A program made the position numbers and the translations under genes. This document shows positions 1 through 7,007 of a stretch of DNA of 64,000 bases, piece by piece. Source of the stretch: Phycisphaerales bacterium (lineage in GTDB: Bacteria; Planctomycetota; Phycisphaerae; Sedimentisphaerales; Anaerobacaceae); assembly GCA_003170415.1 (NCBI GenBank), contig PMZJ01000026.1, positions 124,001-188,000 on the forward strand. The letters are read 5' to 3'. The notes under the pieces are model-generated. The model worked only from the letters and a program-made list of their open reading frames with translations, was not told the DNA's origin and searched no databases. How positions within the stretch are numbered: position 1 is the first letter of the stretch; each line of letters starts with the position of its first letter.

Positions 1-1094
1 TAGCCGGTTTTTTTTGACGCGTTACCATGGCTATCGTCAGCCCAGACAAACGCTATGAGCGACGCATTGGCAGCATAACGCAGCGAAGCCCACGAGTCCA
101 GCCAGGCCAGTCCACCGGGGGTGTAAGTGATGCCTCCGCCGGGCATCCAGTAATCCAGATTGCGTTCTATAGAGTCGATGTAGATTTGCTTCCCTGTGGC
201 CCGTGCCAGCAGGATTTGCGCCATATAATGCATATCGTCCCAGGAGTGGGTCCACTTGTAGCCCCAATAGCTTGTTGAATCTTCCTTGCCCCAGTTGTTC
301 GCGCAGAGTTCGGCCTTATCCAGATAGTTTGCGTCGTTGGTGGCCAGGTAAAGCCAGGCGGCAGCGGCCGACAGCTCATCCCAGTATCCGCTGTAGGAAG
401 TATAAAATCCGTTGGCAGCCGTGTAACCAGAGTCACTTTGGGTGGCGTAGGCGAAGTCGAATAGCTGCTGGGCGTGGGTCAGACATATAGAAGCATAGTT
501 TGGGTCGGTCGGCTTGAAGACGATTGAGGCCGACGCGAGGGCCGCAGCTGTGGCGCCGACAACGCACGAACCGGGCGATGTGGCTGTAACCTTGTAGGAT
601 GGCCGGGTCATTACCTCTTCAATTACCTCAACCGGCCCCCACCAGGCGTGGTCAGCGCTTCCGGCACCGACCTGATAATAGAATTCATTTGTAGTAGTGT
701 GGCATTTTATGAAGTAATCGGTGCCCCACCTGATGTCGTCGAGAACCTTATCCAACTGGCCTGCGTTGATGAAGGCGCTTCGATATTCGTAAACCCCCCA
801 GCTCAGCGTAGCTACCGCTGAGGCCATAGGCAGGCCGAATTTCACGTTGTCGCCGGCATCCAGATAGCCGCCGGTAAAATCCTGCCCGACGTCAGCCCCA
901 TCATTCAGGCACGAGTCGGCACGCCATATCACCGGGTTATCAGCCGGCAGGGGGCCGCAGCGCTGCTGCATGTAGAAGTAAATCGACTTCTGCATCGCCT
1001 CGCCGTAATTATAATCAGCACCAGCTGTTTGGCTTAGAAGTAACATTATCGCCGCAGTAATCAGGGAGAACTTCAGATATGTTTGGTTTCTCAT
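1..1094 (-). CDS. GH9 family endoglucanase (cellulase), 3' end outside window
   Basis: The reading frame is open from an ATG at 1094 to the window edge, so the C-terminus is missing. The start is supported by a GGAGAGG ribosome site a few bases upstream. Residues 1-26 form a signal peptide ending in TAGA, so the protein is exported. The mature part opens with a GH9 core: it contains GGYLDAGDNVKFGLPM around residues 75-90, where D79 and D82 fit the conserved Asp pair of family 9, followed by helices with YRSAFINA and DDIRWGTDYFIKCH. Family 9 enzymes hydrolyse beta-1,4-glucan with inversion. The general acid Glu would lie beyond the window. Substrate could be cellulose or another beta-glucan. 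Confidence 0.85.
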   Translation of the reverse strand, partial: MRNQTYLKFSLITAAIMLLLSQTAGADYNYGEAMQKSIYFYMQQRCGPLPADNPVIWRADSCLNDGADVGQDFTGGYLDAGDNVKFGLPMASAVATLSWGVYEYRSAFINAGQLDKVLDDIRWGTDYFIKCHTTTNEFYYQVGAGSADHAWWGPVEVIEEVMTRPSYKVTATSPGSCVVGATAAALASASIVFKPTDPNYASICLTHAQQLFDFAYATQSDSGYTAANGFYTSYSGYWDELSAAAAWLYLATNDANYLDKAELCANNWGKEDSTSYWGYKWTHSWDDMHYMAQILLARATGKQIYIDSIERNLDYWMPGGGITYTPGGLAWLDSWASLRYAANASLIAFVWADDSHGNASKKTG

Positions 1095-1282
1095 ACACCT
1101 CTCCTTCATGTCTTTGCACGTCACTAAGGCAATTTTGATTATACCTTTTTGTCGGTGCCGGCCAAAGAAAAATCAGGTAAAACCCCTGCGAGTCGGCTTG
1201 AAATATGATAGAATGGTTTGCAGTCATTCAATCAAATCAGGGAAGGAATGACCGGCAAGGCAGGAAATAAAGGGTTTATCCT

Positions 1283-2284
1283 ATGAAAACACAATGTCCG
1301 AATTGTAAATCAAAATTCAATGTGAATGAAACAAACGTCGGCAAACAGGCGAAATGCCCCAAGTGTGCCAAGCCCTTTACTATCGAACCATTCATAGAGA
1401 CGCCTGCGGCTGTAGCAGCGCCCTCAAAAAGTCCGGAGCCAATGGCACCTCCTGCAAAAAGTCCCGAACCCGTAGCCCCTCCAGCAAAAATTGCTGAGCC
1501 GGTAGAACCGCCGGTGCCCATAGCCCCGCCTGTAAAAAGTCCTGCGCCAATAGCACCTGAGGTAAAAAGCCCTGTACCGATAACACCCCAGATAAAAAGC
1601 CCGGCACCCATAGCGCCTCCAGCAATAAGTGCTGAGCCGGCAAAGGGAGAAAAACCTGAGTCAAAAGCGGTATCGAAAACAGCTTTGTCAAAAGCGGTGT
1701 TTGTGTATTGCTGGACAGGCGTGCGGATTATCGCGGGAATTTTAGGTGCGTTGGGTTTGATGCTGGCGATAAGAAAAGGGGCTCATTCGACTTTGATTGC
1801 GACTTTCGCGGCTGCGGATGTTTTCTTAATATGCAGTGTGGCAATTGAGATGTTGCTGTTTTACAAGATGTGGGCGGCCATTCAGGATGACAAGACGTCT
1901 ATTTCGCCTGCCAAAGCAGTCGGGTTTTTATTCATTCCGGTATTCAATATTTACTGGGCGTTGTTAATGGTCACGGGATTCGCGGAAGATTACAACTCGT
2001 TTATACTTCGGCGAGCAATAAAGGCCAAAGATTTATCGCTTGCCTTATTTCTGATTTACGCCTTTGCGTTCATACTATCCGCAATAGTCCTGACGACTCC
2101 TATGATGGGTATATTTGCGTTCGTTGGACTCATAAGCAGGGCGTTTATCGGCTATCCGGCTGCCTTCTGGGTGCTCCTGGCCTTTCTATCCGCGTCGGGC
2201 ATTGTTCATTTCATTACATATATATTGTTTGCGTTCAAAACCTGTAACGCGGTAAACGCTTTGCCGTGGGGAAATGGCAGGTGA
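1283..2284 (+). CDS. MJ0042-type zinc-ribbon, proline-rich, multi-pass membrane protein
   Basis: The N-terminus (residues 1-36) is a zinc ribbon with CPNCKSKF and CPKCAKPF, the MJ0042-type finger often found on planctomycete and myxobacterial membrane proteins. Residues about 45-110 are a low-complexity linker of roughly ten-residue repeats built on APPxKSPxP. The rest holds about five hydrophobic helices, with the motif FIPVFNIYW shared by small membrane proteins with this finger. The function is unknown. The finger probably stays in the cytoplasm as a binding or sensing module. It stands alone, divergent from the GH9 gene, and its ribosome site is weak. An antisense Gly-rich frame over the linker is only a shadow of the repeats. 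Confidence 0.75.
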   Translation: MKTQCPNCKSKFNVNETNVGKQAKCPKCAKPFTIEPFIETPAAVAAPSKSPEPMAPPAKSPEPVAPPAKIAEPVEPPVPIAPPVKSPAPIAPEVKSPVPITPQIKSPAPIAPPAISAEPAKGEKPESKAVSKTALSKAVFVYCWTGVRIIAGILGALGLMLAIRKGAHSTLIATFAAADVFLICSVAIEMLLFYKMWAAIQDDKTSISPAKAVGFLFIPVFNIYWALLMVTGFAEDYNSFILRRAIKAKDLSLALFLIYAFAFILSAIVLTTPMMGIFAFVGLISRAFIGYPAAFWVLLAFLSASGIVHFITYILFAFKTCNAVNALPWGNGR

Positions 2285-2366
2285 GCCGGAAGAATTTACG
2301 ATTTTAGATTTATGATTTTCGATTTGAGATTCGGAAATCCGTAATCTGAAATAGAATGTATAGCAG

Positions 2367-2555
2367 TCAATGAATTTTGATGGCGCCGGTTGGGCAGAGG
2401 CGTTCGCAGCCCTTTCGTTTATCGCATTGTGTTTCATCTATTACTTTGCATTTGCCGGTTGTCTTATCAATGAACAAAATCTTCTTCGGGCAAAGCTTCA
2501 CGCACTTTTCACAGGCAATGCAAAGATTTTCATCAATTAAAACAATCTTGTTCAT
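2367..2555 (-). CDS. Small 4Fe-4S dicluster ferredoxin
   Basis: This 62-residue protein starts at ATG 2555; a TTG 39 bases upstream would only add a hydrophobic stretch without a ribosome site. It has a canonical first cluster motif, CIACEKCVKLCP, and a second, altered one, CDKRKGCERLCP, with five rather than two residues between its first two cysteines. The second cluster may therefore be atypical. Ferredoxins of this size carry electrons in the cytoplasm. It lies just outside the left end of the integrative element, so it is host DNA. Its partner enzyme is not visible here. Confidence 0.75.
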   Translation of the reverse strand: MNKIVLIDENLCIACEKCVKLCPKKILFIDKTTGKCKVIDETQCDKRKGCERLCPTGAIKIH

Positions 2556-2616
2556 AGTCAAATCTTTAATCAAGCCGTTGGCAACAATTATCAAAAACCG
2601 ATTTTGAGAGGTGAAA

Positions 2617-2800
2617 GTTGAGCAGTTGACCGCAGTTGAGCATTTTCACCTGTTCCACAGTTCAAATGCTCACCTGCTTTATTTTTTGCTCTTCTTTTGA
2701 AAGTTGAACAGTAGTCCTTAGGACTCCTTACGGAGAACAGTTGAACGCATTTGAGCGATTATGCTTTTTCAACTGCTCACATGTTCACCTGCTCAAATGC
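2617..2800. repeat. Degenerate inverted/direct repeat cluster (GTTGAGCA / TGCTCAAATG family)
   Basis: The stretch repeats short related words such as GAGCAGTTGA, GTTGAACGCATTTGAGC, TTCAACTGCTCA and TTCACCTGCTCAAATGC in both orientations. Its two halves are rough inverted copies of one another. It encodes nothing convincing, and short frames across it are shadows. It lies immediately outside the left attachment repeat and may be a dispersed non-coding repeat of the genome. Confidence 0.5.
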
Positions 2801-2802
2801 TC

Positions 2803-2830
2803 TATTTTTCCGACTATAGTCGGAAAAATA
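2803..2830. repeat. Perfect 28-bp palindrome at the left element boundary
   Basis: The sequence from TATTTTTCC through the centre CTATAG to GGAAAAATA is identical to its reverse complement over 28 bases. It overlaps the first five bases of the left attachment repeat. Before insertion it would have followed the 3' end of tRNA-Glu directly, so on the tRNA strand it could be the hairpin that ended or processed the ferredoxin-tRNA transcript. It could also be a recognition site. Confidence 0.75.
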
Positions 2831-2853
2831 GCCCCAAGGGGATTCGAACCCCT
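2826..2853. repeat. Left attachment repeat (copy of tRNA-Glu 3' end)
   Basis: These 28 bases match 9112-9139 exactly and include the T-arm and acceptor 3' strand of tRNA-Glu in antisense. The rest of the tRNA is absent here, so the copy arose by integration. Confidence 0.9.
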
Positions 2854-3073
2854 AAACGAAAAACCACAAAGTGCTGAAAACAAAGCACTTACGGAAAACA
2901 AAAATCCTGTCTTGGACACCAGCTTGGACAAAATCCTGCAAAAACACCCTGATTTAGCCCTTGTCGTCGAACGCTGGCCAGACCTGCCGGACACTATCAA
3001 ACAAGCCGTCAAAGCACTGGTCGAAATACAGCCGAAAGCAAACGGTCATACGGCGGGTTGTGAGGGCGGGTAA
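2828..3073 (+). other. Stranded C-terminal tail of the integrase reading frame
   Basis: From the left attachment repeat the frame reads IAPRGFEPL, exactly as in the integrase at its right-hand att copy, and then runs on for 72 residues to a stop at 3071-3073. The extension contains VLDTSLDKILQKHPDL and ERWPDLPDTIKQAV, a tail I associate with planctomycete tyrosine integrases. It has no start or promoter of its own inside the element. If the element excises by recombination between the 28-bp repeats, this segment would fuse in frame to the integrase, giving 520 rather than 451 residues. It could instead be the relic of a second integrase. Confidence 0.7.
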
Positions 3074-3074
3074 T

Positions 3075-3416
3075 ATGGCAAGTGATGGACACAACAGCAA
3101 CGGCAGGTTTGCAAAAAGCAACACGGCAGCGGCGGGGCACAGAAACCCGAATGCGCGGCGAGTGCAGCAATTTTACAATGCTCTTATCAGTGCGGTTTCC
3201 GTGAGCGACATAGAATTTGTCGTTCGCAAGCTGATAAAAATGGCGCGGGGCGGAGACCTTGCAGCGGTACGAGAACTGCTCGACCGGACAGTGGGCAAGA
3301 CAGAGAAAATTACCCTTGAACTACAACACGAGGACGAGTCAAAGGTTATTAGGTTTTCGTTCGCTCCACCGCAAATAAGTAAACCCGAAAAACCTCAAAA
3401 CTCTTCTAAGCTTTGA
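3075..3416 (+). CDS. DUF5681-like small element protein
   Basis: The ATG at 3075 follows the upstream stop by one base and gives 113 residues. The N-terminus (NSNGRFAKSNTAAAGH) resembles the Gly/Asn-rich opening of DUF5681 proteins. A central helical region, VRKLIKMARGGDLAAVRELL, is like those found in phage- and island-encoded proteins of that group. The function is unknown; related proteins are often near terminases or integrases. In the predicted circular form it would lie directly downstream of the full-length integrase. The C-terminus is polar and Pro/Lys-rich. Confidence 0.6.
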   Translation: MASDGHNSNGRFAKSNTAAAGHRNPNARRVQQFYNALISAVSVSDIEFVVRKLIKMARGGDLAAVRELLDRTVGKTEKITLELQHEDESKVIRFSFAPPQISKPEKPQNSSKL

Positions 3417-3522
3417 GTTTCCTCAGCATAAAACCAAAAGTAGGCCGTTTTTTGACCGTTTGAGCAAATCGCTCAGCGGGCGGAAAGATTGAATTTCCGG
3501 AATTTGCGGACTCCTATAAAAA

Positions 3523-3564
3523 AGGGCTGACGATACCGCAAAAGCGGAGCTTTACCGTCTTTTT
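3523..3564. terminator. Hairpin between convergent genes, likely bidirectional terminator
   Basis: A stem with inner arms CCGC/GCGG around AAAA and outer arms GACGATA/TACCGTC (one mismatch) is followed by TTTTT on the plus strand. On the minus strand a run of six T lies beyond the other arm. It sits between the genes ending at 3416 (+) and 3552 (-) and overlaps the stop of the latter. Confidence 0.5.
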
Positions 3565-4451
3565 GCTGCTATCGCCAAACCAAAGCCGAGAAGTAAGAGC
3601 GTGGCCGGTTCGGGAATGGTGTAAATAAAGCCGTGGCTACCAGAGCCATTCTGGTACATACCAACCAGATTGCCGCCGTCGATGCCAGATATATAAGTTG
3701 CCGTCGCTCCTGGAAAGTCGAGGGTAGTCCAGTTTGTCCCGTTGTAGAGAAAGCCGTGGTAATGATAAGGTGATTGGGCGTCCTGATAATAGCCAACCAG
3801 ATTGCTGCCGTCGATACCATTTATATAAGTCCTAATCGCCCCCGGCATATCGAGGGTAGTCCAGGTTATCCCGTCATAGAGAACGCCGTGGTCACCTAAT
3901 GCGTCACTGTACGAGCCAACAAGATTGCCACCGTCGATGCCATTTAATGCTGTGTTACTTGCCCCCGGAAAGTCGAGGTTAGTCCAAGTTGTCCCATCAT
4001 AGAGAAAGCCGTGGCTCCTACCATAGGCCTCGTTGTGCGTACCAACAATATTGCTACCGCTGATGCCAGATACATATGTTCCACCTATCGCCCCCGGAAA
4101 ACCAAGGGTAGTCCAGGTTGTCCTGTCATAGAGAAAGCTGTGGAAACCAGAGACATCTTGGTACATACCAACCAGATTGCTGCCGTCGATGCCAGATATA
4201 TCTGTCCTACTTGCCCCCGGCTTGTCGAGGGTAGTCCAGTTTGCCCCGTCATAGAGAACGCCATGGTAACTATAAGAGCCATCCTCGTACATACCAACCA
4301 GATTGCTGCCGTCGATGCCTTCTATCCTTGTTGACCCTCTTCCCTCCGGCATATCGAGGGTAGTCCAAGTGCCGGCCATTGCATAAGCCGAATAGAAAAG
4401 CACTATCACCGCGCAAAACGAAATTGACTTTAGACGTTTTTCACTTCTCAT
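3552..4451 (-). CDS. PEP-CTERM protein with HAF-type extracellular repeats (element cargo)
   Basis: The start at 4451 has a strong ribosome site (AAGGAGAAGGG) and is preferred over an upstream in-frame start at 4493. A signal peptide covers about residues 1-26. Six degenerate repeats of about 40 residues follow, each with FLYDGTTWTTLDFPGA-like and GIDGSNLVGMYQD-like parts, as in the HAF family of extracellular repeats. The C-terminus is a PEP-CTERM signal: IPEPATLL, a hydrophobic stretch, then AAKRR. Such proteins are exported and handled by an exosortase, which must be encoded elsewhere. The gene is on the minus strand, opposite to every other gene of the element, and looks like cargo. Confidence 0.8.
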   Translation of the reverse strand: MRSEKRLKSISFCAVIVLFYSAYAMAGTWTTLDMPEGRGSTRIEGIDGSNLVGMYEDGSYSYHGVLYDGANWTTLDKPGASRTDISGIDGSNLVGMYQDVSGFHSFLYDRTTWTTLGFPGAIGGTYVSGISGSNIVGTHNEAYGRSHGFLYDGTTWTNLDFPGASNTALNGIDGGNLVGSYSDALGDHGVLYDGITWTTLDMPGAIRTYINGIDGSNLVGYYQDAQSPYHYHGFLYNGTNWTTLDFPGATATYISGIDGGNLVGMYQNGSGSHGFIYTIPEPATLLLLGFGLAIAAKRR

Positions 4452-4630
4452 ACCCTTCTCCTTACTTCTTCTTTGCCTTTTGCCCCCAGCCAAAGGCGAT
4501 TATTATTATACGCTTTACAGCCGGACAGGCAAGGACAAAAAGAGCAAAACTTTGCCTTTTAAGCCATTTTCCGCTAATATGGCATTATATTCAGGTTAAA
4601 ATCGGGAAGGCCGGCCAGCTACCGGTCAAG

Positions 4631-4708
4631 CGGTCTGAGCAGCAGTAAGGTTTTGGTTCACCTGTCTAACCTGCCGCTGCTCAAACCGACCCGAAAAGGA
4701 CAGGTGAA
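4631..4708 (+). promoter_or_regulatory. Interleaved inverted repeats over the ribosome site of the next gene
   Basis: Two pairs of complementary segments interlock. Pair one is CGGTCTGAGCAG (4631-4642) with CTGCTCAAACCG (4677-4688), 11 of 12 paired. Pair two is TTCACCTGTC (4657-4666) with GACAGGTGAA (4699-4708), perfect over 10 and covering the AGGTGA ribosome site of the gene at 4711. The helices are either alternatives or form a pseudoknot, so translation could be switched between exposed and hidden ribosome site. The trigger is unknown. Confidence 0.5.
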
Positions 4709-4710
4709 AA

Positions 4711-5259
4711 ATGGATGAACTCGATACTTTTGCGGAATTAGCGGAGCGAATCGCAGTAGTAACCAGCCCTTATGAGCAGCTCTATAAATACAAAGGAATT
4801 GAGCCGACAAAATTTGAGCTTGGTTGTGCGAGAGGACGATACGACCGTGCGCACCTTTACGAAATTGGTGACCCCTTCGACCCCAATTGCGCAATAGCAC
4901 ATTGGGAAAAGTATCGCAAAAAAGCGATAGAGCTTGGCGCGTCTGTTAATGAACTGCCCGCCAAAACCAACTACCCCTTTTATGACCTAATCCAACTGGG
5001 GAAATTTTGCTCCGCGCGTGCCAGTGGGCAGAAAGATAAGGGGACAAACACCACAAGAGCCAACAAACCCCAAAGCACAGGGCGCAGGCAGAAGTATTCA
5101 GACAATGTTATAAAACTCGCAATGGCGTTACACGACGACGAATACGCCAAGTCAAAAGACGATAAAGCTGCTTGGAGTGAAACCGCAAAGAGATATGAGT
5201 TTTCAAACAGAGAAGCAGCTCGCAGAACAGTAACCAGACGGATGAAAACATTAAGGTAA
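4711..5259 (+). CDS. Hypothetical element protein with possible C-terminal helix-turn-helix
   Basis: The 182-residue frame starts at ATG 4711 behind AGGTGAAAA. The N-terminal half is acidic and aromatic, with DTFAELAERIAVV and a stretch naming YDRAHLYEIGDPFD. A Lys/Thr/Gln-rich linker leads to a basic C-terminal segment, AAWSETAKRYEFSNREAARR, that could form a helix-turn-helix. I do not recognise a family. Its place at the head of the regulatory genes of the element suggests a DNA-binding or control role, which is inference. Its ribosome site lies in a stem (4631-4708). Confidence 0.55.
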   Translation: MDELDTFAELAERIAVVTSPYEQLYKYKGIEPTKFELGCARGRYDRAHLYEIGDPFDPNCAIAHWEKYRKKAIELGASVNELPAKTNYPFYDLIQLGKFCSARASGQKDKGTNTTRANKPQSTGRRQKYSDNVIKLAMALHDDEYAKSKDDKAAWSETAKRYEFSNREAARRTVTRRMKTLR

Positions 5260-5423
5260 ATGAGCATAATGGACAAATCAATTATGTCCACTTTGTCCGC
5301 AGCTTTATTTTTCTAAAAAAATCATCTCATAAGTGCTGTTTTCAAAAGGGTTTTTTGTTACTCCCTAAAGTTTTTGCTGGTAATCATACGCTAAAGTTAT
5401 GTCCATAGTTTTAATCGTGGGTA

Positions 5424-5717
5424 ATGGTAAGCAATGATAAACAACAAAGTATAACTGAAAACGCGGTCAAGACAAAGACCTCAGAGCCGCTTATTTCCCC
5501 TGCCCTTCTTACGATTCCACAGGTCTGCTCATACTTGAATATCGCACGAGCTACCTTTTACAAAATCAATGCTACGGGTGCTTTTGGACTGTTGCCCATA
5601 AAGCTGGGGACTTGCAAAAAAGTTTTGTATTCCCGCTCAGAGCTTGAAGCGTTTTTGCGGGCAGGTTGTCCGCACAGAAAATTTTGGCAGGCACAAAAGA
5701 AGGAGATACAATTATGA
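5424..5717 (+). CDS. AlpA/MerR-like helix-turn-helix protein, putative excisionase
   Basis: This is a 97-residue protein whose middle, LLTIPQVCSYLNIARATFYK, is the winged helix-turn-helix of the excisionase/HTH_17 type, followed by the wing and YSRSELEAFLRAG, where a signature R/S-x-E-L-E is typical. Such proteins bend attachment-site DNA and direct the integrase to excision, or act as transcription factors. The gene overlaps the next one by ATGA. Two CTAAAGTT half-sites lie just upstream (5365-5372, 5391-5398) and match half of the iterons at 6459-6584, so it may share their regulator. Confidence 0.7.
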   Translation: MVSNDKQQSITENAVKTKTSEPLISPALLTIPQVCSYLNIARATFYKINATGAFGLLPIKLGTCKKVLYSRSELEAFLRAGCPHRKFWQAQKKEIQL

Positions 5718-5977
5718 AAACAGGAATAAAAAAAGCCGCTGCGCTAACAGCGGCCAGAGTAAACCAAACACAACAAACAGCATACCACAAGGGGGATAAC
5801 CCGTCAAGCCGTTTGAAGGAGAAAATCGGTTATCTTTTACTCTGTCTGCTCACTAACCGACAGGGCAAAGACGGCTGGCAGCGATTCGACCGGCTTCTAC
5901 GCCGATTCTATGCGTGGTCTGGAGAAGGTTTTAGCGGCCTACAATCGACGAACTCCGCGCAGGGCGTATCAAGGTAG
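5714..5977 (+). CDS. Small hypothetical element protein
   Basis: The ATG at 5714 overlaps the stop of the excisionase-like gene (ATGA), which implies translational coupling and decides the start over an upstream in-frame alternative. The 87-residue product is basic, with a short hydrophobic stretch, GYLLLCLLTNRQG, followed by RFDRLLRRFYAW. The pattern of a helix ending in NRQGKDGW resembles small proteins beside Rep-like genes on islands, but I cannot assign a function. Confidence 0.5.
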   Translation: MKTGIKKAAALTAARVNQTQQTAYHKGDNPSSRLKEKIGYLLLCLLTNRQGKDGWQRFDRLLRRFYAWSGEGFSGLQSTNSAQGVSR

Positions 5978-5980
5978 GGT

Positions 5981-6532
5981 ATGGGTGAAGAACGTAAAAA
6001 CTGGATTGACGAAACGACCCTTGCGACGAATGATATTTTTTATATTAGCAAGCGGCTGATTCGTTCTAAGCCGTTCATAAAGCTGACCGGAGCGGCAAAG
6101 CAAATACTTCTCGAATCGTATATGCGGCTAAAAGTTAATTCAGACGGCACAAAACATCCAAAGAGAGGCCAGAGATTTTTTGCTGGGAATAATGGGGAGT
6201 TAAAAATCAGTTATAAATCGTTGCACGATATGTTCGGGTATTCGACAGCCACCATAAGCAAAGCTATTGACCAGCTTACTGCAAAAGGATTCTGGTCTAT
6301 CGTAGAGCTTGGCAACGGAGTTAAGCGGCAGTCGCATAAAATTGCCTTGATAAAAAACTGGCAGGACTACGACAGGACTGACATTTTTATACCTGGAGAA
6401 GGTAAGGCAAACAAGCCAATAAACGGCGGCTTTAAGAAGCGGCGGAATTTAGAAACAACTTCAGGAACTAAAGCAGGTATAACTTCAGAAACTAAAGCTG
6501 TTCAAGCCCAAAACAAGAACAAACCACCCTGA
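5981..6532 (+). CDS. Winged-helix protein, possible replication initiator of the element
   Basis: The 183-residue product opens with segments typical of small island and plasmid replication or regulatory proteins: FYISKRLIRSKPFIKLTGAA and LLESYMRLK. A winged helix follows, ISYKSLHDMFGYSTATISKAI and LTAKGFWSIVELG, in which the recognition helix is STATISKAIDQL. The C-terminus is Lys/Thr-rich and partly encoded by iteron sequence. It begins three bases after the preceding gene. Four CTTTAGAAACTAAAG-like sites in and after its 3' end would suit a Rep protein that binds its own iterons or an autoregulator. No relaxase or helicase motif is present. Confidence 0.55.
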   Translation: MGEERKNWIDETTLATNDIFYISKRLIRSKPFIKLTGAAKQILLESYMRLKVNSDGTKHPKRGQRFFAGNNGELKISYKSLHDMFGYSTATISKAIDQLTAKGFWSIVELGNGVKRQSHKIALIKNWQDYDRTDIFIPGEGKANKPINGGFKKRRNLETTSGTKAGITSETKAVQAQNKNKPP

Positions 6533-6584
6533 CAACTTTAGAAACTAAAGGCGTAGGACGGCTTCTCCGCTTTAGAAACTAAAG
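6459..6584. repeat. Four iterons, consensus CTTYAGRAACTAAAG
   Basis: Fifteen-base copies lie at 6459-6473, 6483-6497, 6536-6550 and 6570-6584; the last two are identical. Each is itself a near-palindrome with arms CTTTAG and CTAAAG. The first two are inside the coding end of the winged-helix gene and the other two follow its stop. Half-copies (CTAAAGTT) occur upstream of 5424. This could be an origin or an operator array. The remaining bases to 6797 hold a GC-rich inverted repeat near 6690-6730 but no gene. Confidence 0.7.
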
Positions 6585-6797
6585 TATTTTATAATAAGCC
6601 ACCTTCTTGAGCGCAGCGCAGTTTAAGATTATGAGCAATGGCGAAAATGAGAATGAAAGAAAAACAGAGTTTTGTTGACTGGCCAGCCGCCGCAGCCCGC
6701 CCTTTGAGCGGGCAAGGGCAAGGCGGCGATAGAGTTTTCAAAAAAAAGCGAAAAGATTTTTATTTAGTGCTTGACAGATTGCAAGTAGGAGTGTAAA

Positions 6798-7007
6798 TTG
6801 CACAATATGTTAATCGAACTGATACGAAAGCAGATACGAACGTGCGGGAAAAGCAGATACCGAATCAGCCAGGACACGGGTATTGAGGAGGCCGCTCTTT
6901 GTCGGATTATGCAGGGCAAGACCTGCGCAATTGAAACGGCTGATATTCTGCTAAAGTATTTTGGCCTTGAACTGGTATCTAAAAAGCGAAAGCGAGGTGA
7001 AAAATGA
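6798..7007 (+). CDS. XRE-like helix-turn-helix regulator
   Basis: A TTG start at 6798 is preferred because AGGAG (6787-6791) sits six bases upstream; an ATG at 6807 would be too far from it. The 69-residue product is essentially one helix-turn-helix of the Cro/CI type: RYRISQDTGIEEAALCRIMQG, then ADILLKYFGLELV. Short proteins of this kind often repress island genes. It overlaps the following gene by ATGA, so the two are probably translated together. Confidence 0.65.
   Translation: MHNMLIELIRKQIRTCGKSRYRISQDTGIEEAALCRIMQGKTCAIETADILLKYFGLELVSKKRKRGEK

Noticed and set aside
1276-1611. Gly-rich antisense frame over the proline repeats of the 1283 gene
   Set aside because: It mirrors the APPxKSP repeats and has no ribosome site; composition is what an antisense of such repeats gives.
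3600-4370. CRISPR-like or tandem DNA repeats
   Set aside because: The periodicity of about 120 bases is the coding of six HAF protein repeats with diverged DNA; no spacers.
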